64,000 nucleotides of DNA from DASYXZ01 sp035934315 (GTDB lineage Bacteria > Acidobacteriota > Terriglobia > UBA7540). The stretch lies in NCBI GenBank assembly GCA_035934315.1, contig DASYXZ010000090.1:17793-81792 (forward strand), given 5' to 3'. The notes under the pieces were generated by a model that was not told the DNA's origin, made no database searches, and saw only the letters and a program-made list of their open reading frames with translations. Shown here piece by piece: positions 26,676 through 37,500 of the stretch (positions are counted from its first letter, which is position 1; every line of letters begins with the position of its first letter). The position numbers and the translations under genes were made by a program.

Positions 26676-29036
26676 ATGACACGACGTGAATTTGCGTCAA
26701 CACTCACCGGGGCTGGCATCCTTGTGTCCAAACTCGGGACTGAATCCGGGGAAGCCAGTGAGGGAATGGAGCAGAAGAACGGAGAAGGCGCGCCGGGACC
26801 CGCGAGCGATGCGGGCGTGGATTACAGAAATCCGAAGCTCCCCATCGAACAACGAACGGCAGATTTATTGAGCCGGATGACGCTGGAAGAAAAAGTGGAG
26901 CAGTTGAGGGGCGGGAAAACATCGAGCTACGGCATTCTCGACACCACGGGAAAATTCACGGAAAAGGATATCCGCGGAAATTTCAGGCAGATTTACGACA
27001 TGCACTCACGCCGGAGCCCTCATGACCAGGCGGTGTATCGGAACGCCTTGCAACGATACGCAGTGGAAAAGACGCGCCTCGGCATCCCGCAAATCTTCCA
27101 GGACGAGGCGCTCCACGGCTACACGGCAGAGAACGCAACCAGCTTTCCGCAGGCGATTGCCTTGGGGAGCACTTGGGACCCCGACCTGGTTCAGAGGGTG
27201 TTCACAGCCACCGGGGACGAGGCGGCCTCGGCGGGCATCAACCAGGTTTTTGCTCCGGTTATCAACCTGGCGCGCGACCCGCGCTGGGGCCGCACTGAAG
27301 AAACCTATGGCGAGGATCCTTATTTATGCGCCCGCATCGGTGTGGCCGCCATCAAGGGGTTGCAGAGCGGGAATTTTATGATTGACCGGCACCATGTGCT
27401 GGCCACCGCAAAACACTTTGCCGCACTGGGCGAGTCGTACGGTGGCCGCAACACGGCCCCGGCGAATTGGTCCGAGCGCGACCTGCGGGAAGTCTTCCTT
27501 GTTCCGTTTCGAGCGGCGGTCCAGGAAGCCCAGGTGGGAAGTGTGATGGCCGCCTATAACGAGATCAATGGCGGCATCCCCTGCCATATAAATACTTGGC
27601 TCTTGGGAGACATTCTGCGCGGGGAATGGGGATTCCGTGGCTACGTCACCTCAGACGGCGCGGGGCTCGAGATGCTTGTCGACAAGCACCATGTCGCCAC
27701 CGACTTCGCCGGGGCGGCGCCCATGGCGCTGGCGGCGGGCCTCGATTACGACCGCTCAGGAGGCGCAGTCTATGTCAATTTGTTGGACCAGGTGCGCGCG
27801 GGCAAGGTTCCGGAAAGCCAAATCGATCGAGCCGTGTCTTGTATTCTGGCGACGAAGTTCCGGCTCGGGCTATTCGATAATCCCTACGTGGACCCCGACT
27901 ACGCGCAGCGAATCACCAACTGCGAAGAACATCGGAAGCTGGCGCTTGAAACCGCGCAGAAATCCATTGTGCTACTGAAGAACGAAGGCAACCTACTGCC
28001 CCTCGATTTGAAGAAACTCAAGACCATCGCAGTGATCAGCCCGGACGCGGGCGACGCGCACCTGGGTGGCTATAGCCGTCCACCCGCGAGCGGTGATGTC
28101 AGCCTCCTGCAAGGGATCCGCGAACGCGCCGGATCGTCAGTCCAGGTGGTTTACGCCCAAGGCTGCAAGATCACCACCGGCACCCGGGGTAACGTAACGC
28201 TTCCAAATCCCAACGCCCAAGTTGAAAGCATCCGCGCCGCAACCGAAGTCGCCCGCAAGGCGGATGTGGCGATTCTGGTTGTGGGAGGCAATGAAGCTAC
28301 GTGTCATGAGGCGAGCGACCGAAATCCGGGCGACCGTGATTCGCTCGACATGGCGGGCATGCAAGATCAACTGATCCAGTCGGTGGTTGATACCGAAACT
28401 CCGACGGTGGTGTTTCTGATTAACGGTCGTCCGCTCTCCATCAACTACGCGGCCGAACACGTGCCGGCCATCCTGGAAGGTTGGTACCTCGGGCAGGAGG
28501 GCGGCACAGCAGCGGCTCAAGTGCTATTCGGTGACGTCAACCCGGGCGGAAAGTTGACGATCACCTTTCCACGCTCCGTGGGCGACTTGCCGGCATACTA
28601 CTATCATAAGCCTTCGGCCGAGGTGCCTTATCTGTTCAAGAAGCCGGGCCCGCTCTTCCCTTTTGGCCACGGCCTGAGCTATACCACCTTCAAGTTTTCC
28701 AACCTTAAACTATCGGCTGCTCGGATTGCTCCCGAAGGCGAGACTACCGTCAGCGTGGATGTGATCAACACGGGCTCGCGCGAAGGCGACGAGGTCGCGC
28801 AACTCTACATCCGCGACCAGGTGAGTAGCGTGACGCGGCCGGTGAAGGAACTGAAAGGTTTCCGACGCGTCCACCTGAAGCCGGGCGAAACCGTGACGGT
28901 CCGATTCAAGCTGACGCCCGCCGAACTCGGCTTTTACAACGTGGACATGCATTGGGTTGTCGAGTCCGGCACGTTCGACATCATGGTCGGGTCGAGTTCC
29001 GTGGAGACGATCAGCACATTACTGGAGGTCGTTTAG
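26676..29036 (+). CDS. Beta-glucosidase-type glycoside hydrolase, GH3
   Basis: 786 residues, ATG 9 bases after GGAGG. The N-terminus MTRREFASTLTGAGILVSK is a Tat-like signal, so probably periplasmic. GH3 (alpha/beta)6 barrel about 60-390 with FQDEALHG, VINLARDPRWGRTEE, KHFAALGES, and nucleophile Asp in GYVTSDGAGLEML (about residue 327; most relatives have a large residue after SD). The alpha/beta sandwich follows (GGNEATCHEASDR, GEAT-like), then a fibronectin III-like C-terminal domain (about 680-785). Cleaves beta-glucosides, beta-xylosides or related glycosides. Transcribed away from the MFS permease under the recurrent operator. Confidence 0.9.
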   Translation: MTRREFASTLTGAGILVSKLGTESGEASEGMEQKNGEGAPGPASDAGVDYRNPKLPIEQRTADLLSRMTLEEKVEQLRGGKTSSYGILDTTGKFTEKDIRGNFRQIYDMHSRRSPHDQAVYRNALQRYAVEKTRLGIPQIFQDEALHGYTAENATSFPQAIALGSTWDPDLVQRVFTATGDEAASAGINQVFAPVINLARDPRWGRTEETYGEDPYLCARIGVAAIKGLQSGNFMIDRHHVLATAKHFAALGESYGGRNTAPANWSERDLREVFLVPFRAAVQEAQVGSVMAAYNEINGGIPCHINTWLLGDILRGEWGFRGYVTSDGAGLEMLVDKHHVATDFAGAAPMALAAGLDYDRSGGAVYVNLLDQVRAGKVPESQIDRAVSCILATKFRLGLFDNPYVDPDYAQRITNCEEHRKLALETAQKSIVLLKNEGNLLPLDLKKLKTIAVISPDAGDAHLGGYSRPPASGDVSLLQGIRERAGSSVQVVYAQGCKITTGTRGNVTLPNPNAQVESIRAATEVARKADVAILVVGGNEATCHEASDRNPGDRDSLDMAGMQDQLIQSVVDTETPTVVFLINGRPLSINYAAEHVPAILEGWYLGQEGGTAAAQVLFGDVNPGGKLTITFPRSVGDLPAYYYHKPSAEVPYLFKKPGPLFPFGHGLSYTTFKFSNLKLSAARIAPEGETTVSVDVINTGSREGDEVAQLYIRDQVSSVTRPVKELKGFRRVHLKPGETVTVRFKLTPAELGFYNVDMHWVVESGTFDIMVGSSSVETISTLLEVV

Positions 29037-29261
29037 AAATTACCCGAGTGTCCCGGAAAAAACCGCTCCAGCAATAGTGGCGTTTCCAAATATGAGTTGG
29101 CGCGGAGTTACCTTTGGTAGAGTTTCAGAGGCAGAGAGACGGAAGTCGAGCGAGAGAGGCGGATGGGACGCCTGGTTCGAGCCGGTGAGATCGAGAAAGC
29201 GTAAAAGCCCGGCGATTATGGCGCCAACCGAGTCTTGGCCAGGGATAAAATCTGCCTTCCG

Positions 29262-30515
29262 CTATTTTGAGACCAATGCAAGTGCCCGACCGCCATTCCG
29301 GAGTGATTGTTCCGCCGCGAGCGAGATACGGATTGCTTCGCGCCCGACCTCTCCGCTCGAAAACGGCTGTTCGCCAGTAGTCATTGAATGAAGAAAGGTC
29401 TTATGCACGCGATAGGTTGACATTTCCATGTCGCACGCCATTGAGTCCCAGTGGGGATGCTTTTTCTTGAGATCCGTCCAAACGCCCTTTTCGGCAGGCT
29501 CAAAGTAGGGAACAGCGATTCGCCCGGCTTTCCCCTTGTATGGGGTGATGACCACGCCTCCATCCTCAGTTCCCCACTCGGGAATCATTTCGCCCTGCGC
29601 GCCATAAAAACGCATGACCAATCCATCATTAACACCGGGCGTAAATAAACTGAAACCGAAAATGCAGCGAGCCTTGTTTAGAAACTCGATGAGGAGTTCG
29701 GCGTTGTCAATGGTCTCTCGGTCGACGAAGACATTATTGCCGCCTTGAGCGTCAATGCGAGAAGGCTCAGCGCCGACCAGCCAGTGGATAACGTCGAGCT
29801 CGTGGATTCCATCTTCTAGCAGCGAGCCGCCCGTCGTAAAGTTGAGAAGCCGCCAATTGGTTAGCTTGCCTGTGTTAGGATCCGTATACTTCCAGCTCTT
29901 GGGATTCCAATCGCCGCGAAACAGCGCGGCATACACGATCTCTACTTTTCCAATGGGGCCCTGGCGGATCAGGTCCGCCATGCGGTGGAAGACAGGCGAG
30001 TATCGCCACTCGAAGCCTACTTGCAATATGCGCTGGGTCTGGGCGGCGGTCTCGATCATGCGGGCCGCATCCGCCAGATCGGTGGCCACCGGCTTTTCAG
30101 TCAAAACATGCTTCCCGGCCTTCAGCGCGTCTGTCGCCACTTGCGCATGCAAGAAATTGGGGACCACCACCACAACGGCGTCCAGGTCCGGATGGGCGGC
30201 CAGCATGCGACGATAATCACTGTACCCGGCAGGTTTCCCTCCACAGATTTTCAAGCCTTCATGTAAGTTTTCGGAAGTAATGTCGCACAGGGCGACGATC
30301 TCCACCTCGGGGAGATAGTCGCGGAGAATGGGCAGATGACTCCCTCGCGCTCGAGCCCCGGTCCCGACCACACCGTATCGCCATCTTCGTGGCTTTCCTG
30401 ATTGCGTCGTTGTCCCCCGTGCGAGCTCCGGCGCCATGATCATTAAGCCCGCTGCGGTAGCAGCCTTGTCCATAAATTCTCTTCGCCCCAACTTATTCCC
30501 GGAACCCTCGCTCAT
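29262..30515 (-). CDS. Tat-exported Gfo/Idh/MocA oxidoreductase (A)
   Basis: 417 residues from ATG 30515 behind GGGAGGA. Twin-arginine signal LGRREFMDKAATAAGLMIM. Rossmann NAD(P) motif YGVVGTGARARGSH (about residues 45-58), then TEKPVATDLADA with the catalytic Lys of the EKP motif (about 137), and EDGIHELDVIHWL in the C-terminal substrate domain. The family oxidises or reduces sugars; some members are NAD-dependent glycosidases (GH109, GH188) that work through a 3-keto intermediate. Export by Tat fits a folded, cofactor-loaded periplasmic enzyme. Very similar to the gene at 33130-34338 and last in a possible four-gene minus-strand unit. Confidence 0.87.
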   Translation of the reverse strand: MSEGSGNKLGRREFMDKAATAAGLMIMAPELARGTTTQSGKPRRWRYGVVGTGARARGSHLPILRDYLPEVEIVALCDITSENLHEGLKICGGKPAGYSDYRRMLAAHPDLDAVVVVVPNFLHAQVATDALKAGKHVLTEKPVATDLADAARMIETAAQTQRILQVGFEWRYSPVFHRMADLIRQGPIGKVEIVYAALFRGDWNPKSWKYTDPNTGKLTNWRLLNFTTGGSLLEDGIHELDVIHWLVGAEPSRIDAQGGNNVFVDRETIDNAELLIEFLNKARCIFGFSLFTPGVNDGLVMRFYGAQGEMIPEWGTEDGGVVITPYKGKAGRIAVPYFEPAEKGVWTDLKKKHPHWDSMACDMEMSTYRVHKTFLHSMTTGEQPFSSGEVGREAIRISLAAEQSLRNGGRALALVSK

Positions 30516-30602
30516 TGTCTTCCTCCCTATAAATGCTCGATCCATTCTCAACGGCGGTGACGCAGGCCTGAGACTCGATTAGTCTTTTCGGAGAATCCCT
30601 CG

Positions 30603-31928
30603 TTACTCCTCGTGGTCGGCGGGGCTATCAGGGCCGCTTTCGCCGGCAAAGGGCCAGTTGACGTTCAGCCGCAATTCCTGCTCGCGAACTTTTGGCGGAA
30701 CCTTATCCACGCGCAAATTTTCGAACCAGTGCACTCCGGTCTTGCCCGCCACCAGAATGTCTTTATCACCGTCTTCGTCGATGTCGGTCACAATGATTTG
30801 AGTACCGATTTCGGCCGTGCCGTTATAGCTGATCGGGAAACGCGTGAAGGTGGCGGTTTTGCGATCAATTTTGTAATAGAAAATGCAAAGCGGCTCGTAA
30901 AGTCCGGGGTCGGGATCGCCGCGATATCGCTTGCCGGTAATCAGTTCCAATTCTCCGTCATCATCAATGTCGGCCAGCTTCAGCGCGTGGGCTTCGGAAA
31001 ATGATTCGTCAATGACATGCCTTTCCCATGTGCGCCGTCCCTGGCTGAATTTCTGCTCCAGCCAATAAAGTCCGAACGAGTGGCCATGTCCATAGATGAT
31101 GTCCATCTTGCCGTCCGCGTTCACGTCGTATCCTAAGATGGGAAAGCCGGCTTCACCCAGCTCCCATTCCGGATGCCACTTCCATTGGTCGCGGTCAGCG
31201 TCAACGTTTTCGAGCCAGCCGTGGACGGAAAGCAGGTCCGGCTTGCCGTCGCCGTTGATGTCCGCGACGCCAACCCCGTGGCCGTCAGCCGTTTTGCCGC
31301 CCACCTCGTGCACGACGGGCTTGGGGCCTGCGAAGTTGATCCAGATCAGGTTGGAAGGCCGATAGTGGGCCACGGCGATGTCCGCAACGCCGTCACCGTT
31401 GATATCGGCGTGAACCATGCCCTCGGTCGCGGTCGAATGGCAGATGAGGTGTTGCTCCCAGAAGGTATCGGGTTTCTTTGGGTTCTCAAACCACCACACG
31501 CCGTCGGTCTGCCACGCGGCGGTCACGACGTCGAGGGTCCCATCATGGTTAACGTCCACCGGAAACTGAGCGCACTCCGCCACAAACTCGGTCTTGCTCT
31601 CGCCCGCAATGCGGAACGGCCAGACGCTTACATAACGCCACTGATGCCTTTTCCACACCGTGCCGAGCGGCCCGGGATTTTCATACCAATAGGCTCCGCT
31701 CACGATGTCCGGCTTTCCGTCACCGTTCATATCCATCACGGAGATCGCCTCGGCGTGATCGGTTCCAATTCGATGGGAGAGGAAAACGTCCGGACGCTGG
31801 GACACAGGCGTAGTTGTGGTTCCGCTTGGGGCGGCTGCCGCCGGAGCAGAGCGCGGCGCGGGTGCAGCCGTCAGTGCAGGTGCCGCCGCTGCGGTCAATC
31901 CGAGGCTCAGGAACTTGCGACGATGCAT
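30603..31928 (-). CDS. Exported FG-GAP/VCBS repeat protein
   Basis: 441 residues. Tat-like signal MHRRKFLSLGLTAAAAPALTA followed by an Ala/Pro-rich linker. At least seven calcium-loop repeats of the form DxNxDGxxD: NGDGKPDIV, NHDGTLDVV, NGDGVADIA, NGDGKPDLL, NADGKMDII, DDDGELELI, DEDGDKDIL, consistent with a seven-bladed beta-propeller. Such proteins are common in Acidobacteriota and Planctomycetota and act in carbohydrate binding, or occasionally as lyases or isomerases; no catalytic assignment is possible here. Lies between the two oxidoreductase/isomerase genes, 88 bases before the oxidoreductase at 30515. Confidence 0.85.
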   Translation of the reverse strand: MHRRKFLSLGLTAAAAPALTAAPAPRSAPAAAAPSGTTTTPVSQRPDVFLSHRIGTDHAEAISVMDMNGDGKPDIVSGAYWYENPGPLGTVWKRHQWRYVSVWPFRIAGESKTEFVAECAQFPVDVNHDGTLDVVTAAWQTDGVWWFENPKKPDTFWEQHLICHSTATEGMVHADINGDGVADIAVAHYRPSNLIWINFAGPKPVVHEVGGKTADGHGVGVADINGDGKPDLLSVHGWLENVDADRDQWKWHPEWELGEAGFPILGYDVNADGKMDIIYGHGHSFGLYWLEQKFSQGRRTWERHVIDESFSEAHALKLADIDDDGELELITGKRYRGDPDPGLYEPLCIFYYKIDRKTATFTRFPISYNGTAEIGTQIIVTDIDEDGDKDILVAGKTGVHWFENLRVDKVPPKVREQELRLNVNWPFAGESGPDSPADHEE

Positions 31929-32074
31929 AAGACCCCCTCGGGTGGAATGTTCACTTTGACTTTAGCAATGTCTCTTGAAAGATCCACGACCTCTCCTCAA
32001 GATGCTGGCAGGTCATGTTTCTCGCGCTCTTGAGACGATCAGAGCATCACTCGAAGCGGTTAAGAAACAGGCAA

Positions 32075-32995
32075 TCAAACACCAGTGATTTGCCTGAGAT
32101 ATGCCCGATCCTGTCGAAGCGTATCTTCAGGATGCTGCAGGGGATGAGGATAATTGCGCTCATCTTCAATTTCCAGCCACCCTGACCAGTCGCTTTTCAG
32201 CAACGGCGCGACCACACCTTTCAAATTCACATCCCCCTCTCCGAGCTTGGTATAAATGAGCTTGCCGGAATCTTCTAATTTCACATCCTTGAGATGGTAA
32301 ATCCGAATCCTTCTGAAATGCTCAGCTGAAAAATCAGCCGGCTTGACCAACCCAACGGCATGGCCCACGTCAAAGCACAGGCAGACTATCTCCGGGTCCG
32401 TGTCCCGCAGGAGAAGACTCATCGGCGTGGGGTCGCCCTCGAACTCGTGCCGGTGGTTGTGGTAGCAAAGTTCCACGCCCTCCGCTTTAACCGCATTGCC
32501 CAGCCGATTAAGGGCGTCAGTCCAAACGCCCATGAGATTGAGGTCCAAATGACCTCCAAGCTGCGGGAAGCTTCCGGTACCGATAAGCTGGTAGCCTCCG
32601 CCCATCTCCGCAATGTAACCCGCAATCCTGCGCAGCGATTCGATCTCTCCAGGTATTTTGTCCTTGTCCAGCAGCCTCCCCGGACAATACAGCCCCGACA
32701 ACTGTACATGGTGGGCTGCAAAATCTTTGCGGCATTCGGCGGCCTGGTTGAAACGGGCGCTCAAAGCCTTATAGTTGGTTTCGAACCCCTTGTATTTCAG
32801 GCGGGCCAGTGAGTCAGCAATCCGCAACAGGTCATCGTAGCTCTTGATGGGCATACCCCAAGCATTGGTTTGGGCGCCAATGTGCAGGCGCTCAGCGCGG
32901 CTCGGTGGAGTCGCCTTCAGCTTCCCAGTGGCAGCGAGAAGCGCCAGTGCGCCCGAACTCTTTTCTAGAAAGTCACGCCGATTGAACCTGATCAA
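32075..32995 (-). CDS. Tat-exported sugar phosphate isomerase/epimerase-like TIM-barrel protein
   Basis: 306 residues with a TTG start at 32995, 7 bases after GGAGGG; the open frame beyond it lacks a ribosome site and crosses a repeat. Twin-arginine signal FNRRDFLEKSSGALALLAATG. Xylose-isomerase-like (AP endonuclease 2) barrel with metal-ligand blocks: ELCYHNHRHEFEG (about residue 190), CLCFDVGHAVG, YHLKDVKLED, and WLEIEDERNYP near the end. The family holds isomerases, epimerases, dehydratases and the lyase partners of keto-glycoside pathways. Export makes a phosphorylated substrate unlikely; it may act on a keto-sugar made by the neighbouring exported oxidoreductases. Confidence 0.82.
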   Translation of the reverse strand: MIRFNRRDFLEKSSGALALLAATGKLKATPPSRAERLHIGAQTNAWGMPIKSYDDLLRIADSLARLKYKGFETNYKALSARFNQAAECRKDFAAHHVQLSGLYCPGRLLDKDKIPGEIESLRRIAGYIAEMGGGYQLIGTGSFPQLGGHLDLNLMGVWTDALNRLGNAVKAEGVELCYHNHRHEFEGDPTPMSLLLRDTDPEIVCLCFDVGHAVGLVKPADFSAEHFRRIRIYHLKDVKLEDSGKLIYTKLGEGDVNLKGVVAPLLKSDWSGWLEIEDERNYPHPLQHPEDTLRQDRAYLRQITGV

Positions 32996-33044
32996 TAGTT
33001 GCCCTCCGCAAAGAGAATACAACCATAGCCACCGCAAACTCCAG

Positions 33045-33130
33045 GCAGGCTGATGAAAAACTGAGTAGCGCCGCACTTTAAGGCCCGGCGCTACGAAAAA
33101 CCATAGTCATCGATTTTTTCATCAGCCTGC
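33045..33130. mobile_element. MITE-like element A with 16-bp terminal inverted repeats
   Basis: GCAGGCTGATGAAAAA at 33045-33060 is exactly inverted at 33115-33130. The 86-base element carries an internal 8-bp hairpin (TAGCGCCG ... CGGCGCTA, about 33066-33093) and no coding capacity. Its right end overlaps the stop codon of the adjacent oxidoreductase gene. The ends match element B at 34382-34509. Confidence 0.7.
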
Positions 33131-34338
33131 TAAAGACTCTCGTCATCCCAGCCCACTGGGTTTCCGGTTCGCAATGAACGCTCGGAAGCCAGCGAGATGT
33201 GAATCGCGTCCTTTCCGACCTTTCCATTCAAAAGGGGAGGCTCTCCGGTCGTCATTGATCGTATAAACGCCAGGTGCTCACGATAAGTTTCAATGTCGAG
33301 ATGCCCATCCGTGACCTGGCTTTTCCGCAACTCCTCCTCTTCGGGTCGAAGGTCAGGCACAGGAACTTTTTCTGATTTACCGCTGTAATAGTGGATGACG
33401 ATCAACCCCTGGTGGCCATCCCGTTCCAGGTGCATTTCGGCTTTGGAGCCGAAGAAGCGCATGGTGGGCCCCTCCGGAGTCCCCGGTGTAAAGATGGTGA
33501 ACCCAAAATTGCATTTGACCTCGTTGGAGAATTGAATCAGCAATCCCGCGTGGTCCACCGTTTCTCGGTCGCGGAAAATATTGTTGCCGCCCACAGCCTC
33601 GATGCGTTGCGGCTCGGCGTCAACCAGCCAATGAATCAGATCGAGCTCGTGGATACCATCCTCCAGCAAGGCACTCCCGCAGGTCAGTGTCAGAAACCGC
33701 CAGTTGGTTCTTTCGCCGGTCTTGGGATCGGTATATTTCCAGCTTCGTGGGTTCCAATCCCCCCGGAAAAGCGCAGCGAAGACGTACTCCACGCTGCCGA
33801 TCTCGCCTTGGTGGATCAAGTCGTGCATCCGTTGGAATGAATTCGAATACCGCCTCTGGAAACCCACCTGGAGAATATTTCCGTGCTCCTCCGCCGCTCG
33901 CATCATGCGGTCAGCGTCAGCCAGATGCGTGGCCAGGGGCTTCTCGGTCAGAACATGCTTGCCGGCTTCGAGAGCCGCGATGGTGACTTCCGCGTGTTTG
34001 TAGTTGGGCACCACCGCGACAACCGCGTCAAGCTCAGGGTGCTGCGCTAACATTTGGCGATAGTCAGAGTATCCCACGGTGGCAGGCCCGCAGATTTTGA
34101 GCCCCTCTTTCAGGTTTTCGGGCGTGATGTCACATAAGGCAACGATTTCGACTTCGGGGATATAATCGTGCAGGATTTTCAAGTGAGCCCCGCGGGACCG
34201 GTATCCCGAACCCACAATACCGTAACGAAGCTTCCGTGAAGTCGATGCGAAGGACTGCGACGGAACAGCAAGGCTTGCGGCCCCTGCAACCGCGCCAAAG
34301 AGGAAATCGCGTCGGGCTATTTTTGACGAATCTGACAT
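33130..34338 (-). CDS. Tat-exported Gfo/Idh/MocA oxidoreductase (B)
   Basis: 402 residues from ATG 34338, preceded by GGGGGGGTGAC. Tat signal IARRDFLFGAVAGAASLAVP. NAD(P) motif YGIVGSGYRSRGAH, catalytic TEKPLATHLADA, and EDGIHELDLIHWL, each in the position seen in oxidoreductase A. Long shared stretches (LPEVEIVALCDIT versus IPEVEIVALCDIT; RGDWNP-SWKYTDP) show the two are recent paralogues. Its TAG stop at 33130-33132 falls on the terminal repeat of element A, and element B lies just upstream. Predicted to work with the exported TIM-barrel protein at 32075. Confidence 0.87.
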   Translation of the reverse strand: MSDSSKIARRDFLFGAVAGAASLAVPSQSFASTSRKLRYGIVGSGYRSRGAHLKILHDYIPEVEIVALCDITPENLKEGLKICGPATVGYSDYRQMLAQHPELDAVVAVVPNYKHAEVTIAALEAGKHVLTEKPLATHLADADRMMRAAEEHGNILQVGFQRRYSNSFQRMHDLIHQGEIGSVEYVFAALFRGDWNPRSWKYTDPKTGERTNWRFLTLTCGSALLEDGIHELDLIHWLVDAEPQRIEAVGGNNIFRDRETVDHAGLLIQFSNEVKCNFGFTIFTPGTPEGPTMRFFGSKAEMHLERDGHQGLIVIHYYSGKSEKVPVPDLRPEEEELRKSQVTDGHLDIETYREHLAFIRSMTTGEPPLLNGKVGKDAIHISLASERSLRTGNPVGWDDESL

Positions 34339-34381
34339 GTCACCCCCCCCGAAGTCTCCAGACCGATACTCGCATATCAGG

Positions 34382-34509
34382 AGGCTGATGAAAAACTCCA
34401 ACTGTTTGTCATTCCGCGTGCAGCGAGGAATCTATGTGGTTGATTTCAAACCAGAGCGAGATTCCTCGCGTCGCTCCGTATGACAATTTGGGGCGTTTTT
34501 CATCAGCCT
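34382..34509. mobile_element. MITE-like element B with 15-bp terminal inverted repeats
   Basis: AGGCTGATGAAAAAC at 34382-34396 is inverted at 34495-34509. Nested inside is a second inverted pair, TGTCAT ... CGAGGAATCT (34407-34433) and its imperfect complement (34459-34485), a dispersed-repeat type also present near 52781. 128 bases, no coding capacity, apparently a composite of two repeat families. It lies between the start of oxidoreductase B and the end of the TonB receptor at 34595. Confidence 0.7.
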
Positions 34510-34594
34510 GTTAGATTTCACCATGGTGCAAATGCAATAACGCATGCTTAGCTTTTTGACTCCAAGATTGTCCTGCCGCAGCCGGTATGGGGCT

Positions 34595-37500
34595 TCAGAA
34601 CACCAGCTTCAAGGCGAACTGGAGAACGCGAGGATTACCCAGATTGCCCACATCGTTCAAGCCGTTCCCCTTTGTCCCCTGGATTTTCCCAAAATTACTG
34701 GTGTTGTTGACGGTTGAATTCGGGTTGCCAAAATTAGCGTGATTGAAGAAGTTGAAGGCTTCAAACCGGAATTCAGCACGCAGGCGCTCGGTGATTGAGG
34801 TTGATTTGAGAAGTCCGAAATCCACGTTCCAGGCGCCTGGGCCGCGTAGACTGTTGCGGCCGACGTTGCCGAACGTGCCCTTGGGGTTAGCGACGAAGGC
34901 CGCGGTATTGAAATACTCTTGCAATTGAGTCACGCCCGCGGGCCTGGCGATATTGGCGTTGATTTGGTCTGCGGTGTCGGAGTTCGGCGAGCCGGAGCCG
35001 GAATTGTCTTGTCCCGCAGAGACAGTGAACGGACCACCAGTCTGTGCCGTGATGATAGAGGTCGTCTCCCAGCCGTTGAGGAACTTGTCGGCCGGACCGT
35101 GGAAAGCCCTCACCCTCGGTAAGTCGTAGACCAGCGAGACATCGGCGCTGTGAGTGAGGTCCCAATTACAGGGACCGTAGCCGTTGTTGATATCGAACTT
35201 GTTGTTGAAGGCGCTACCGCCGCCGGCATCGGCTCCAATTGTTTCGCCGGACTCGTTGTCCATGCACCTTGAATAGACGTAGTTGCCGATCAGGTTCACC
35301 CCATGGGTCATCCGCTTGGTGACGCTGACCTGGAGGGCGTTGTAATTGGCAAATTCCCACGGCGTCGCCAGGGCGAGCGGAGAGTAATTTGGATAGACCC
35401 TGACTTTCGTGGAGGGAAAGATGGGGTTGATTTGCCGGGTTGCCATCACCTTGAGCTGATGGTTTCCGACGTATGAGACAGAGACCCCCAGGTCGCGCAG
35501 AATTTGCCGCTCTGCCGTGAAGTTCCATTCTTCCGTATAGCCGGTTTTGGCGTGTGGATCGAGCAGTGAAGTGTTGACGGGAAGAAGGAACTTGTAGGTC
35601 TTGAGGGCGCTCGTGGGCGGCGGTGTGAACGGGAAGGGGTCACCGCCCGGGAAACCCGCGTAGGGGTCGTCTATGCTCGCCGGCGGAGGAACGTCCATCG
35701 TGACCGACTGCGAGCGGAAGGCGCTGCCCGAGTTCGAGGTGCGAATCATGTTCAGCGGAATGGTGTTATAGAAGATCCCGAACGCACCACGGACAACCGT
35801 CTTGCCGTTCCCCTGAACATCCCATGCGAACCCTACGCGCGGCGCGAAGTTGTTCCAATCGGCGGGCCAGATGGAATCGCGAATTCCGGGATCGCCGGTG
35901 AAGAGCAGCCCGGGCGGCGCCAGAGGCGCGACTGTGGATTGGGCGCCCGCTTCAAATCCGGCCGCCGGACCCAGCAGATCGTAAGCCGGCAGCCAGGGCT
36001 CCCAACGCAGCCCCAAGTTGAGAGTGAGCCGAGGCAACACCTTCCAGTCATCTTCAATCCAAGGCGCCCAGTTTGTCTGCCGGAAATCCTGAGGGGTGCG
36101 GGCGCTTTGGAAGAAATTGTTCGGCAGGCCCAGAAGGAAATCGGCAAAGGAGTCGCCGCAATTCTTGCAGCCGGCAGGGCCGGTGCGAGAGCCATTGAAA
36201 GTAAATTGCCCGGAGGCGAAGGATTTGTCCGCCGAAAACATCCGGTCGCGCTCGACTTCCATTCCGAACTGAAGTAAGTGCTTGCCGCGCGTCCAGGTAA
36301 ACTGGCCGCGGTATTCCCAAACTCCAGGGTATCCGAGAAGGCCGCCGCCGCTGAAGAGGTTCACGTAATTCTTAATGTTGACGCGCATCTCAGGCGCGGC
36401 GCCGGCGATGGCCTCGGGAATCTTCGCCCCCGCAGACTGGAGCGTGATCGGCTCCTTGGGAATCTGCGTCCGCGCCGTGCGTGTGTAGCCGAAGGAGCCT
36501 ACGAACAACAAATTCGGGCTGAACGTGTGGGTATCCGTGATCAGGAGATTCTGGTCGAGGAAGAAGTTCTTGGCGTTAATGCCCGTGAAGGGGCTGGTCG
36601 GACGGACGTAATCAAATTCATCCAGGTAATAGCGGGCGGTAAAGTGATCGTTGACGCCGAAAACACGGTCGACCCGCACGTCCATCTGGTCATCGGTTGC
36701 CGGAAGGGCGGGTGTCAGTTGCGCCCGGTTCGGAGCCAACCCGGGCGTGGGCAGGGGAATCAACGGCAGCAGCTTGAGCCCAACGGCGTCGAAGCTGGTT
36801 GAGGGAATCATATTGCCACTGAACTGCTTGCCCGTCGCGGGGTTAATGATCGTCCTGCCAGTCGATGAAAAGTCGCCGCCTCTTTGGGCCAGCGTGGGAA
36901 CGGTCACAAGGGATGGGCTTGCCGCGCCCACCTTACGCGTGCCCTGGTATGACCCAAAGATAAAAGTCTTGTCTTTCTGAACTGGTCCCCCGAAAGTGGC
37001 GCCAAACTGGTTGCGCTTGAAGGGTGTCGTGGTCGTGGCGAAGAAGTTTCTGGAATCGAGAGCATCGTTCCGTAGAAACTCGAATACCTCGCCGTGGAAC
37101 TGATTGGTCCCCGAACGCGTGGAGAGAAGCATGGTGGCGCCCGGGCCGCTATAGGCGGCGCTGAAGTTCGAGGACTTCATGGTGAACTCTTGCAGCGCGT
37201 CGGGGTTGGGCAAGTTAGGCACGTTGCCGAACTCAGCGTTCTTGTAGCTGACACCGTCCATAACATAATTGTTATCCACGGAGCGTAACCCATTGCTGGT
37301 AACTCCGTCGTTCTCCTCCTGGTTGCCTTCCGTTCCCGTGCCGGTCGTTTGTGTGCCGGCAGTGAGCGTGACCAGTTGCAGGGCGTTGCGGCCGTTGAGC
37401 GGCAGCTCGCGCATAGCGCGGCTGGTGATTGTCGTTTGGACCTCGGACGAAGTCGATTGCACGACCGGGGCGGATGCGGTGACCTCCACGGATTGCACCG

